From assembly GCA_036583965.1 (NCBI GenBank), contig JAZBQD010000015.1, forward strand, positions 67,860,830-67,924,829: DNA of 64,000 nucleotides. The letters run 5' to 3'. The notes beneath the pieces were generated by a model. It did no database searches and was not told the DNA's origin. It was given only the letters and a program-made list of their open reading frames with translations. Positions 10,988 through 23,900 of the stretch are shown here, one piece after another. This stretch comes from Prunella strophiata. Taxonomy: Eukaryota > Chordata > Aves > Passeriformes > Prunellidae. Both the position numbers and the translations under genes were made by a program. How positions within the stretch are numbered: the first letter of the stretch is position 1; every line of letters begins with the position of its first letter.

Positions 10988-11025
10988 ATCCTCTTGACAC
11001 CCAGGCTTCAGATATTAGAGGGACT
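10988..11025 (-). mobile_element. CR1 LINE (part 2, upstream side of the LTR insertion)
   Basis: ATCCTCTTGACACCCAGG directly after the LTR continues the CR1 C-terminal coding region in antisense; avian CR1 consensus, from memory, reads ATCCTCTTGACACCC at this point. It joins the CACTGAGAAGA block at 10540 across the inserted LTR. Similarity fades within about 40 bases, marking the 5' truncation of the CR1 copy or decay. Confidence 0.7.
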
Positions 11026-12289
11026 GTTTGTAGATGAAAGCCATGTAAGATGACAAATGTAAAAGCAAAGATGGACATGAAATAGTTGAGATAGTGATAG
11101 TTGTGCTCTAAAAGACTTGTGATCTGGAGAAAAAAACATTGCCATGGAAATTCATTTAAAAATGAGAAACAAAAGAAACAGAATTGAAAGACTCAATTAA
11201 ACAAGATTAGGTCCAGCTCCAAAAAAATCCCAAAGAGAGTCAGACGGCAACATCCTCCTGAGATTGCCAAGCACAAAAGCAATTGCATACTGCAAGAAGT
11301 CCAACTTATGAAGTGTGCTCGTGAAGCAAATCTGTCTCAATGCACTTGAGCCAGCAAACACTGGAGGAGAGAGACTGGTTTCCTATGTGAGTATGAGTTT
11401 ACAGCATTGATTTGAAATAACTCTTTCATATGAAAAAATTGAAGTGTGGAGGTAAAATTAAACTGCCTTACTGAGCAGGACACTTAAGGATCAGCCAGGA
11501 TACCAGGTATCTTTGATCCTTAATTTTGCTCTTAACGAATTTACAAAGTTTATTCCAGCATGGAAATGACTGAACAAAAAAGAAACATTAGGAGAAGCAA
11601 AAATACACTCAGAAAAGAAAGTTTGAAAAAGCATAGAAGAGCTGAGAATCGCTTCTGCCACAGTCCTGGCTTCATGCAAATTATTTACCTTTTCAGTGGT
11701 GTTTATCTTCTCACACTTTGCCTTTTTCTTGCCTGCATAGCCCAAAAGGTGTTTAGATGTAAGGTTTGTACCCCACTGTGTTTTGGCAATGCATAGCACC
11801 GTGCTCCTTCAATACAATAAATAACTAACATATTCATTTTTACATAGCACAAAATCCTACTGTAAACTTACATAAAGTTCTCGTTGGCTCTGGAAAGCTC
11901 TAAGACCAATAGAAATGAAAAAGAAAATTCCTGGCATTTTCCTATAAAATAGCTGTGGATTTTAGACATACAACAGTGATCTACCCAGACTTTTCCTTAT
12001 TAAGTACATTTAAGACTTGATCTGATTATTTGTTTCTACTTTTATCTTTGCAGGTTGTTTTATATGTTCTCTTTTGTGTGTAAGCTATCTAAAAGTTCAA
12101 TTCTTTGAGCAGCTTGACTACTGGAGTATTAATTCAGGAATGAAAGAATACATTCAACTGACTAAACAGAAAGAAATTAATTTATTATTGAGTTTTTCAT
12201 ATCTGAAAACAGACTGAATAGAGAGAGAATTAAAAGATGCTACAGGTTTTTGATTAATCTGTGTAGTTCATTATGTGTAGGGGTGGATT
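11026..12289. other. Stretch without recognised gene
   Basis: Overlapping open frames on both strands (11491-11799 -, 11560-11796 +) exclude each other, and neither shows a known motif. No repeat was identified. Confidence 0.5.
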
Positions 12290-12359
12290 TGGAGGTTTTT
12301 TTTGGTGGGGGGATGGTTCTGGGATTTTTTTTTTTTTTTTTGCTTGTTTGTTTGTTTTT
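12290..12359. repeat. T-rich low-complexity tract with TTTG units
   Basis: Runs of T are interrupted by GGTGGGGGGATGG and end in three to four TTTG/TTGT units. This is simple sequence that creates a spurious 80-codon open frame. Confidence 0.8.
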
Positions 12360-13604
12360 AATAATAGTCTTACTGGAATTCCCAGAAGAAAATCCAAATG
12401 CATATTTGGTTTACAGCCAGAGGATGTAATGGTCCTGATTAAATTTTTGCATCAGTTTTATGCTAGTAGAATTCCAAATTACTTAAACAGAGTTAGTTAC
12501 TGCATGCAGTGGTAAGCAGACTGGAGTTCAAGATCTATTGCTTGAATAAAGAATATATTAGCAATGAAAATTATTAAAAAGAACTTCTGTGCAGTGCTGT
12601 TACCCATACTATTTGCAGTCCATCTCCATCTATGTATGTTAAGTGACCATTTTAAATCTTCTTCAAGTCTTCCTGCAGCTATTTCCCACCACATACACTT
12701 TTAATAAAAGTATTAAATGCTTTCTGAGCTGCAGCTTATTTTTGCTACACTACTGTATTCAACCCACAACATATGTTCCTTTGATGTTTTTTCTTCTTAA
12801 TGTAGAATATCACCTTATACAAATACATGGCTTGATGCTGTTTCACACAAATAGATAAAAAGATAATAAGGAAACTTAAGACATTCACAAGGAACTGCAA
12901 CACAGGACATCACATTTTTGGAGTTCCTAACCACGGGGTAGGTTCCAGGTGAAATACCCTAGTCACCACAAATATCACTAAATAGTTAAATGAGGGTGAC
13001 TGAAAACCCAAAGTGAATTATATTTGTAATGAAAACTTTATCAGCCTTGGGAACCTCAGTATCAATTTTTTTTTTACAGTGTTTAATCATTTTTATTTGA
13101 ACTAAAGCAGACCTGCAACAGACAGTCAAAACATAGTCACTTCTCATTGCTTTGCACAAGGCAGCACAGAACTACTTCACTTCAGTGAATTTTTACACAT
13201 TTTATGAGAGCAATTGTGAACAGAAGATGTTGACATTAAAAGGAATTAATTGTAACTCAGAGCAAAACAAAATCTCAGTTTGATTCACACATGAGAAAAG
13301 AATTTTTGGCCAAGAGAAAGCACAGTGCAAGTCCTTGATGGATCTTGGAGCCAGGAAAAAAAAAAAATGCATAAACTCTATTTTTTGGCTTCTTAAATGG
13401 CACTCCAATTCTGAGCACAGAAAGCAAACTAGTATATTAGATATGCCATTTGTTTCCTCCACCGAAATAAATCTATAGCAACGTGGGTTAAACAAAGAAC
13501 TCACTCACACGCATAAAACCATACAAACCAGAATGGAGTTGGCCCCTTTCAAGTATGTAATTGGCATCTGGAAATTAATAAATTTAAAATTCACTTTTAT
13601 ATGA

Positions 13605-13620
13605 ATTGTGATATCACAAT
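13605..13620. repeat. Perfect 16-bp palindrome
   Basis: ATTGTGATATCACAAT equals its own reverse complement. It could be a dimeric protein-binding site or chance; nothing nearby decides. Confidence 0.7.
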
Positions 13621-16011
13621 GGTTCAGGAAAATAATCTCATCTTTTTAATGGTATTTGAAATTTGACACCTGGAAAGGATTGCAAAGGCATAATGAGGGG
13701 ATTTGCCATACAAAGGTTCAGTTGTCTCAGAAGTTTACATTGAAAGTCTGGGATAATGGAGCCTTGGAAAGCCCATGGAACTAAAATATAATCCAAATTA
13801 AAACCACTTGGGATTTCTGAACCCGTCATTCAGAAACTGTCTTCCTCTCTTTCTAGCTGGACACCAGCATCTTAGCTACCTACCCAAAAAATTGCAACCC
13901 AGGACGTGTATATAGGTCATAGCCTTTTGAAGGTTAACTCTGTTGCACTTTAATTTGGCAAAGCCCTTTTTATTTAGCCTGATCTTTCCTGCCAAATAAG
14001 TATTTTATAGTGCCTGTGGAAATAAAACAAACTGTTTTTGAGAAGGTGACTTTTGAAAGTATAACTTTTACCTCTTTAACAGCATATTTTTTTGTCAGCA
14101 GATTCCAGATTCCAAAAGGCAGGATAAAAAGTGTAGGCTGGAAGAATTTAATCACAGTCAATCAGTCATAAACTTTTTATCATAAACAGCATCAGGACCA
14201 TCTAAATGTTAATAAACTCTTAGTTGCACAAACACTACTGGAAAGCGGTTCTAAACCCTCACCGTTGTGATGATTAAAAGCTTATTTGTGACTTGCTGTG
14301 TACTTGTTTATAGCATTTTTTTCTTCCTTGTGTCAGTCACCCTTTGTTTTTCTTCTTTCCCATTTTGGAATGCAGACCTGTCCTCTTAATGTAATATCTG
14401 CTGCTATACATAGACATCTTTTAATATAAAAATTTATATTTAGTTTTATATATTATTATATTTAAGATGTTTATTTATTTTTAAATTATTTATAATTCTT
14501 CTATAATTTTCACTTCTGATCTTAAAATTTGTAGTGAAATAATATTGCTATTAGTCAGTAAATACATGTACTACCATAAAAAAATCGTTATATGAGACAA
14601 CTTTATTGCTTTCAAAGCTTCACCCTATTCTTACTGTATACACCTCTCTTTCTCTATAATGCTGAGGTACAATATTTCCTCCTGAATCTTAGCACCCATT
14701 ATCAAAATCCATTTAAAAGCCTATGAAGAGGTGGCAGGATGACACATTATATTTAAGCTTTGAAACAAATGCATGTTGAATCTGTGATCTTATTTAATAA
14801 CATTTGTATCCTTTCTGTTCCTGTTTAATGATGATATTTACACTAAAATTTTGTAGATCAATGCCTCTTAACTTCAAACTTTACTATAATAAATAACAAG
14901 ATTATTGGCCAAGGAAAATTAAATTTTAAAAAATTAGATGCAATGTAGTTAGTATTAATTGAAACTTAAACAGGATTTTTTCTACAGTACAAAGAATGAT
15001 GGTTTTAATATATTCAGCTAAAATTCTGAAATATTGAACTCTTATTTTCTCACTTACCCTTGTTAGATATCTTTCACAATTTACTGCCCAATATGTCAGG
15101 AGGGTTAATGATGTTACATAGGTGCAGTATATAAAACTAAAGGGGCTGGTAATCCAATGAGAGTGGAAAATCAGGGAATGTGCAAAACCAGCCTTGTGCA
15201 GTATTACAAATGGGGAAAATCTGGTACTGGATAGACAATACTTTATTGGAACCTATTTCATAGCTAATTTCATTTCTACTTGAGCTTTCATAGGAAAAAA
15301 AAACTGAGAACTCCGAATGTCTTCAAAAATAGAAATTCTGTAGACATTAGAAAATGAAAAGAAGACATCAATATTAGAAATTACTCTGTGGTCCTCTCTT
15401 TAAAGTTCTTGGCTAATGAGACTTTGGCATCATCTTGACAAGTACAAAGAGTCAAGTGTAAGTGTACATTACCTAAAGAAGTTTTAATTTCTGGCATAGA
15501 GAAACAATGTAATGAGATGAAGAAAAAAGAGACTTCATCCAGAAATCTGCTCCCAATTCATAAACTTAGGCAAAATAGAGTAATGTCAGGGCCAAAATGG
15601 AAACCAGACAGGTATTTTTTCCTCAAGCAAACCTTCTAAGATTACACACCAAAGCATTGCAAATAGAGATGTTTACTAGGTCAAGGACATGGATATCCTG
15701 CAACAGGAAAGATGTATCACCTTGGATATCTAAACATTATCAGACTGTATAATATCACATGGACAACAGTAGAAGAAATCTGATTTAATTTTTCACTATT
15801 GGTTTGTAATGTAAAGAAGTTAAATGTGTATGAGCACTATCAAAACACTTGAGTGATTGAATCTCACTTGCATGCCAGAACCTGAAAGTCCTAGAACATG
15901 AGAAGCTTTTATAACTAAGAAAGGTAAGAGCCTTATTACTGGCTTCTGAAGACAAATCTTAAGTACTTCTTGAATGATATGTGCCTTTCAGTAATCTTTT
16001 TTACATACTCA

Positions 16012-16053
16012 TATGTGTATATGCATAAGTGTGAACTTATGCATGTACACATA
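16012..16053. repeat. Hairpin, 19-bp arms with one T-G pair
   Basis: TGTGTATATGCATAAGT (16014-16030) pairs with ACTTATGCATGTACACA (16035-16051) around a 4-base loop, with one T-G wobble. The pairing extends two bases outward on each side. Confidence 0.7.
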
Positions 16054-17096
16054 GATGATTTTTAAGGCTCTGTTAGCCCACAGGATTTTCATAAGCTTCA
16101 GAACCAGTAAGGTTCCCCAAAAGTACTTTGTCATACAGTATATTGGGAACATAAATCATAGAGCTTGAGCTAATGGCTATAGTCACATTAGTTCTGAATG
16201 AACAACAACAGGGCAAAATGGGCTGATTTCAAGAAAGCTTCCCAGCTTTGTTCTAGGCTAAGAAGGACATATGAAAGAGATTTGATGTTATTGCAGAAAA
16301 TAAAACTAGATGACAGCTTTCCAGGATGAGAAAAGGAGCTTTATTTGGAGCACCCCAACATGAGCATGTGGGGTTTTTTGTATGAACGTGGTCTCATTTT
16401 TATTCAAATTGAACTATTTTTAGAAAAAGTAGGCCTATAACAGAAGTGCCTTTTGTTTGGTTTGAAAAGTGTATTACAAACAATAAATGCAAAAAGGCAT
16501 TTGGCATATCAAAGTTATGCTGTAAAAACTGTGTTGTGAGAACAACACAATAGCTCATCAAATCTTCACTCTAGGTTACTACCACTGTAAAAGTTATTAG
16601 CTGAAGTTTTTTTAACTCACTTTCAAAATGTTGTACCAAATAGTGTAATAAGTCTAAGATTCTTACATAACTACCCTGAAACTTTTAAAAAAAAGGTTTT
16701 TCCCCATTCATTCGTTTCTTAGAAGAAACTGTGTTTAATATTAGTTTTATTCATTCTTTCAGCATTTTGTTAGCATCCTAGCATTAGATATGGAATCAGC
16801 CTATGGCTAACATTTCTTCATCCTTAATCAATGAACTTCAGACTTTCATCAAACAATATCTACCCCTATCAATATTTATTCTCTTCTGAAAATCATTATT
16901 TTCTTCAAACAAGGTTTTGGTTTCTCTGTTGAAAAAAAGGTCAAGATTTTTATGTTTAAAAAACCCTCTTTTGTATGGAGGCAGCATCCAATATACAAGA
17001 AAGAAAAGAAGGTGTTGTGGTTGAGATATAAAAACAAAAAAATATAGCATTATAATATTTTTTATAACACCAAGAAAACATTGAAAGATTATCTGC

Positions 17097-17144
17097 TTGT
17101 TTCAATATTAAATTGTTTCAATATCTAATTGTTTCAATATTAAA
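17097..17144. repeat. 16-bp tandem repeat, three copies
   Basis: Copies 1 and 3 are both TTGTTTCAATATTAAA. Copy 2 is TTGTTTCAATATCTAA. The head-to-tail array is exact in phase. Confidence 0.9.
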
Positions 17145-17963
17145 AACTTAGTTTCCACCCATACAGTAGTTTTCACTTAAATCTGTCATCACAACAGGGA
17201 ACAAGAAACCCTTATTTACATGATGTCCCAGTTGTTTCTTTTTAACTGACAGGGTTTGACTCCTCCTTTTTTCATTATACTTATTGGTCAAAGAAAACTA
17301 TTTATGAAATTGAAATTTTAATATATTGTAGTACTTCAGAAATTATTTATTTAGAGAAACAACTTTATCAGAGGATAAATTCACACAAAGTTTACTGATT
17401 TCAGCAGACCTTTCTAACTACATAACTAATGTAGACCGCTGCTTTAAATTTTAGAGAAAAATACTTGGATAATTCTGTTATAGTGGAAGATATAGTAAAT
17501 TTGAGGGACGGACATGATCTTCCATCTCAGATATATGAAATAAGGCCATATGTCCTTGGAGTTAATTTATGAAAGGAATACACTTTGTAGAAAACTCACA
17601 TGTTGATGAAAGTTACCTGAGAAAGCTTTGGGACTTCATTTGTTGTAAAAAAATCTGAAATGTGATGTCAACGAATACACTTTTTTTTGACTAGTCCTTT
17701 CTTTTTAAAGGCATATTGTGCTGTAATGAGATGTGTTAGAGATACAGGATGGGTTTCAAACATGATAAGTATAAACAAAAGAAGTTCAAGAAAACACATT
17801 GCTTATTCACAATTCTTATTCCTGAAGCTTATAGTTCTTTACATTAAGTTCCTTTAACATGTAGATAGCTGAGATATTTTACACTGAAAATTTGATTTTT
17901 GAAAATGCAGAAACAGCTAGAAACATAGACACAGAGAATATAAGTGGAGCTTGTGATCCTAAG

Positions 17964-17965
<2 letters not shown>

Positions 17966-17993
<28 letters not shown>
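17966..17993. repeat. Poly-T run (28)
   Basis: Uninterrupted T run followed by ATATATA. It could be the antisense tail of a retrotransposed sequence, but no recognisable element precedes it on the minus strand. Confidence 0.85.
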
Positions 17994-17996
<3 letters not shown>

Positions 17997-20900
17997 TATA
18001 TCTCTCTGTAGGTTCCAGGGAGAATATTTTCAAAATGCCTAAAGCTCAGGTATTTATTGTTCATATGAAACTAAACTGGTATGTGAAAAACTCAGTGTAA
18101 CCACATACTATTCAGCTGAAGAAGCAGAAGTTACAAAATGTTTGGAAATTCAAATTACTGCTGGCTACAGACAAACTACCCTGCAGACAAATCAACATGC
18201 ATGCTGCAATATTCTATTGCAAGACACAAAAGTGTCAATAGCTGATATGGAAGTAGTTGAACAAATGTTAACTATTCTTTGTCTAGGATCAAGGAAGGTA
18301 GAAGAGCCCACAGTGTAAAAGAATATTTTGCAGAACACTTTTCTCTCTCATATTGTATTAATGTTTATATTTGTTTCCTCTTGCTTTCTGTTGCTTTTGT
18401 GCCCTTAATTCTTGCTTCTTCAGGCCTATCCTTTGAAAGGCAAAGAATATGCTTAGGAAAAAGTGATGCAGGATGAATAATTTTTTCCTCAAGATATGAT
18501 ATATCAGATGTTTTATATTCAGGCATTTTGAATTTCAATTAGTAGAAAAAACATCCCTCACTAGGGTACAAGACTTCATTGGTTCAAAGTTTTACTAGGC
18601 TCAAAGAAAGGGAAAAATCCTTAGAAATGTGCCTGTGACATATTACAAAATTATTTCCAGTGGTTCCATTTCAGAAGAGTGACTGACATTGCAAGTTGTA
18701 TTTCTATATCCTTCCATATCAAGAAAAGGACATGCATTATCCTTGTTAAAAATTATGAAGGGATGTAAAATGAAAATCAGAGTAGTGAAATTATAACTGA
18801 AATTAACAAATAACATCATTGATAGATTTTAATGTCAATTTTTACAAAATGCATGACAGTTAAATGGCTTGCTTGCTTTATAATGTTTCATTGTTACTTT
18901 GCTTTTACTATCACTATCGCTTTCTCTTTTTGCATAAGAGTAAAACCTCTCACGTTATAGCTTCTGCTGCATCAAAAAATACTGCATATTAAGTGAAATA
19001 AATCCTGACCTTTCAAGATCACATCAGCCCAGAAAAAAAACTCTTGTTACTTTCACTGGGGTTAAGAATGAGTTGCTTTCACATGTATACAAAGAATTCA
19101 AAGTCTCTGATGTCTCAACAAAAATTTGCTTTGGTGAGAAAAGAGAGTTTTCCATATTTCCATAATTAGTTTTAAGCAGAAAGAATGTTGTTCCTTTTTC
19201 TTCTAAAACCTTTTTGTAAAATATACCAAGGACCCCACCAGGTAATTTTTTGAAGAAAATTTTGCATTCTCCTGATCTTGAAGCTCAGATCAATTTTGAC
19301 TTTTTGGTGACCTACTTGAAAGTATAATGTTGAATTAAATCTGTGGTGTGATATTTGCTGGAAGTCCTGGTATTACAAAGTTGCTTTTCCACTTTCATAC
19401 ATTACAGAATAATGTGTTACAATATAATTCATAAGGCATGACATTATAAAACCTTGTGAAAGTCTATCACATGTAGATAAATAGATGAAGTTGTTTTGGG
19501 GAAAAATTTCTATAGAATTTCTTACAAGTGCACTTATAGCCATATATGTTTACATGCAGATACAAACAGACAAGCTCTTTAAGTGTGATCATACCATGAG
19601 TAAATAAATTCTGCTTTTATAATTCCAGTGACCTTTAACAGTTTTATCCCAGTATGTTGTTACACAAAACTCAGCTTTTGATCATTTTCCAATCATATGA
19701 AATAAAAGGAGAGATTTCAAGTTTCATAGAACATTAATGTAATTTTCCTCTTATATTATTGAATCATTGATTTTTTTTTTTTCTTGCAACCTTACAAAGT
19801 CCTTTTCTCTGGGGAAAAATATATAAATTTCAAAGCAGTGGAGCAACATGCAAGACTTCTTCAGCTGTAGTTTCTGGTGAGAGAGAGATGGTGTATTATA
19901 AGAAATAGCTTCTGGCAATGACAGCAACATGGGAAATATTTCTGCACTAATGAGTAAGGGAAATTAGGGAAAGGGCAAATTTACAGTTATTTATATGTTC
20001 GTTCTGTATGCCACTATTCTAATCAATATTTTTATTTATGTTACACAGTGAAATTATTATCAGAGAAATCATTGGCTTGGCACCTGAGAGAAGTTTTATT
20101 AAAGGTACATCTGTCAAGAGCTGGCTTTTCAGATGGCATATTACATCAACAATATGCATCTGTAGTAGACAACTATGTTTCATTTTATTGCCTATATACC
20201 CACAACAAAAATTTGCAGTGATTTTTCCACCTATACCTGACAAAATCATCTCTAGTGAAGGACAGTACAATGAAGCAAGAGACAAAACTGTCATTGACTT
20301 TCACAGAGTTATTCATATTTTAGCCAAAATAAGGATTTTTTTTTCCAGACTCTAAGCAGAGCAAGGGTATACCCAATGCCAAGTGAATTCTTTTTATCAA
20401 ATCAATGCATTAAGACAAAAAAAAAAAAAAAAATACAGTTCCTTTTTCAGAGTTCCCAAGCTCTTAGTCTCTAATTCACTTTCTTTTGGTGCTGTACTTC
20501 CTGAAAGTTACATTATTTGCCCATGATAGCTCCAGCTCTCAATGGACTTAAAAGATAAAGGACTTATGATTTCAGGTAGCTTTTTAATAGAAACAATTCT
20601 CAAAAACCTCTAACTTGTGAAATAACTCTTCCAGAGTAGATTTAATCACTCTTTGAGAAGCATTTTTGTAATCCATGTAGAAATGCTAATACTCTAGCAC
20701 CTTCCTTATGTGTTACCACTGAAGTGGCATAAAGTTGTTGCTGAGAGATGTCTAAAAGGGTTAAATGCTTTCATATTTTTTTTTTACTCTGATGTAATTT
20801 TTGATCAAAATAGCAGTAAAACAACAAACAACCACTAGAATTTTAATTCTAAATGAATTTGAACCTTGAAGGATTCATTTTGATTTTCAAGTTCAAGTTT

Positions 20901-23900
20901 TCATGAAATTGCTTAGAAACCCATGTCTAAGGTAGCTGAATTTTTTTAACAACTGCTGAATCTGGGAAGTTTTAGAAAATAATTTTTATCTGTGCCAATG
21001 TTATATTCAAACAAGTTTGCTTGCTTATTTAAATTATTAAATTAACTTTCTGTATCTCCATAAAATAAAATACCTACAGCATCAGGTATATGCATAAATT
21101 CCTAAATGCTGTACGTATTCAAAACAAATTAGTACTAGATTAATATAGTTTATTACTAATTCATCAATTTTATCAAAAATGTATCATTTTGATAAAGAGA
21201 GAATATTGAAATTTACAGACTTGGAACATTGGGTATTGTAATATTTAGTGTCAACCATCTATTTTCCTCACCTACAGGAATTGCAAGAGTTTGTCACTGT
21301 AGTGTCATTTCTGTAGGTGATGGCCTGAGGCTCTGTCACCAGGGTGGTGGTTTCTAAAGCAGACCTGTCAGCCACATCTCCTACTGCGTAAGCCAAGGAA
21401 TGGCAACCACTTCAGCCTTTGACTCAAATATCTAACTAAACATGCATTGCCAGCACAAATTAATTTGTACTGAAAAAAATTAAATTTTGCCATTTCCCAA
21501 GTTCGTTCCAATGTGCTTTTGTACTTTTCAGGCAAATTCCCTTCCATATCACCTTTTCCTATGGTTTGAATGTGATATTTATGCTCTTATGTGTGTGTGT
21601 GTGTCCAGGAGAATGAGCAAATAAGCAAGAAACACTGGTACAAGAGGCAGCAAGTATTTTTTGTGTCATTTTATGGTATAATAGGAAAACTCACTTTCCT
21701 AATGTATTCAACCACCTAAATACCCTCGTGGGCAATTAAAAAATGCTTTCTAACTGCCTTTGAGTCACAGCACACTTGACAAGTTTGGCAGATTCCTTGT
21801 CAGTTTGATGAACCTGATAGAGGAGCAGGCTGTCCCAAGCTTATGCAGCTCTAGTTTTATAACTCCCAGAGTCCCTTTTTCCAAGAAAGATCTGTGTGCC
21901 TATCCATTCTAACAGCTTTAAAAGCTTGAACACCTGCTCCTTTTAAGCCTCCCATCTCATTCCATTATTTATACATACTCTGAAACACAGTGTATAAATC
22001 ATTGTTGGTGTATCAGTGAAAGAGGTTAAAAAAATGCCCTAAACACACAAATAGGTGTATTGAATAGGTCCTTGAAGAAAAACTCTCTTTCAGTAATCAA
22101 TAGACTGAATTGGAACAACACTTTCAAAATACATGCTTTTATACAATAAAATAGAGATTTGTTTTGCAGATAAGCTAAGATTAATTAAAATTCAGGGCTT
22201 GAAAACAATTATCCTTCTCTGAGATTTCCTGCAAGACAGAAATATTTGTTGACCCAAGATTAGAATAGTAGACCCATTAAGTAAATTAATAACCCAAATA
22301 ATTTAAGATCTCTAAGATTTCTAATGGGAGTTTTAAACAAAGATCTATTACATCTGTTTGACATTCACACTGCTGTTCTCATTGTGTTTCTTAGAAAAAT
22401 ATGTACTTTTTCTGAGACCCAGCAAACAGCTGTTATTAATAGGCTGAGAAAGAAAATTTAAACTGAATGGTTAAAATCCCAGAAACTGGTGCTATTTCAA
22501 GTTAGAATAAGAAGAAAAAAGATTGTTGTATTCTACCCACTTTCAGGGTATATGGAGAGTAGCAGCATCAAGTCATAGCAAACTGAGGGCAGTGTTTGGA
22601 CAAAATGATAGGGGCAGAATTGTTCTTGATTTATTTCTGTGGCAGGAACTGTTTAGATTGAAATGCGTCTCTGAAAGCATGTTTTTGCTACCTATTTTCA
22701 GGAAAAGATGGAATTTTGATTGCTATTTATGGACAGAAAATTCATGTATGTGCTCTTATCACTTTCCTAGCTATTGCACACAGCTACAGAGAGGCCTGTA
22801 TTCTTATTTACTTTCCTGCACTTTTAAAAAACAGAGCATGAAGATCAGCAATGGCCAGAAAACAGGCCATAAGGGACCATTTTGTCTCTATGAATTGTTT
22901 TACATCTGGGGAGGCTCAACACCATCAGTATCCCAGACCATCGAGTCCTGGAGGTAGCCTAGGGAAGACAGACAGTGCAGAGTATTGAAGTTGAAGCTCA
23001 TGGAGTCTTATATCAGCTTTCTCAACATAAGGAATGAGTTCACAAATAGCAGAGGCAGGTGAAATGCTAATAGCATGACTTCATAGGGACAGCAAGCACC
23101 TGGGTCCAGCAAATATCATCTATATCCCACTGTGTACAGCAAAATTCAAATGCACAGCTCAGGAGGGTCATGGGGACAGTACCTAAAAGTCACTCCTGTA
23201 AGTGGAAGAATTCAGTTCTATTCATCATATCCAGACCACTTTCTTTGGACCTAGGACCTTGAAATGCTTTGAATTCCTTTTAAATGCATCTATGTAATTA
23301 GTTATTTTGAGACTAAATAAATTAAGTTTGGAAGCCTACCTGAAACTAAGGAAATTTACAGTTGTCAGCAACAGCTACAGTTAAATTATCATTTGTCCCA
23401 TTCTCCATCATCATTATTATCACCAGAACATGATGTCATTATAACTTTATTTTTTCAGTAAAAAACCTTTTTCTATAAGCCAAGCAAAATCTGCATTAAA
23501 AAACTTTGTTTTCTGATATACAATATGGTTTACTCAATCAGAAAAAGTTTTGAGAAACTTGGCAAGAAGAAGAGGAATTTATATGTTTTTTATATTGCAC
23601 AAATAACTAAGAAAGGTTATCAAATTTTCAAAATAAATTCCACCAGAATGAAATATCCAAAAGGCTTTTCCATATTTTGTGACCTTTTTCAACAATTTTT
23701 GTCTCTCGAAATAGACACAATACAACTAATATAATATGAGATACATTTCTAATGAAATAGGAGGTTTCTACCAAGTCTTTTCCAGTTCTTTAGGTCCTTT
23801 CCATGATATTTAAGAGAATTGTATCTTCTTTTTATAAAGTACCAAAAGAGCTATTCCTTTTCATCATCAATTTTCCACTGGATTTTGTGTAACACGTTGC

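Larger units (their letters stand above)
12360..17096. other. AT-rich stretch without recognised gene
   Basis: Almost 5 kb with no open frame above 100 codons and no recognised mobile element. It includes a very AT-rich segment (about 14400-14530), a 16-bp palindrome (13605-13620) and an imperfect hairpin (16012-16053), each listed separately. Confidence 0.6.

Noticed and set aside
17966..17993. Poly-T run as the tail of a processed pseudogene on the minus strand
   Set aside because: No gene-like sequence is recognisable on the upstream side and no flanking direct repeats were found.
20019..20355. Overlapping 91- and 105-codon frames on opposite strands
   Set aside because: Neither translation shows a known domain, and both-strand openness points to chance.
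22523..22957. 144-codon + strand open frame, longest outside the microsatellite
   Set aside because: No recognisable motif, no flanking splice or promoter pattern that I could support, and random frames of this size are expected in 64 kb.
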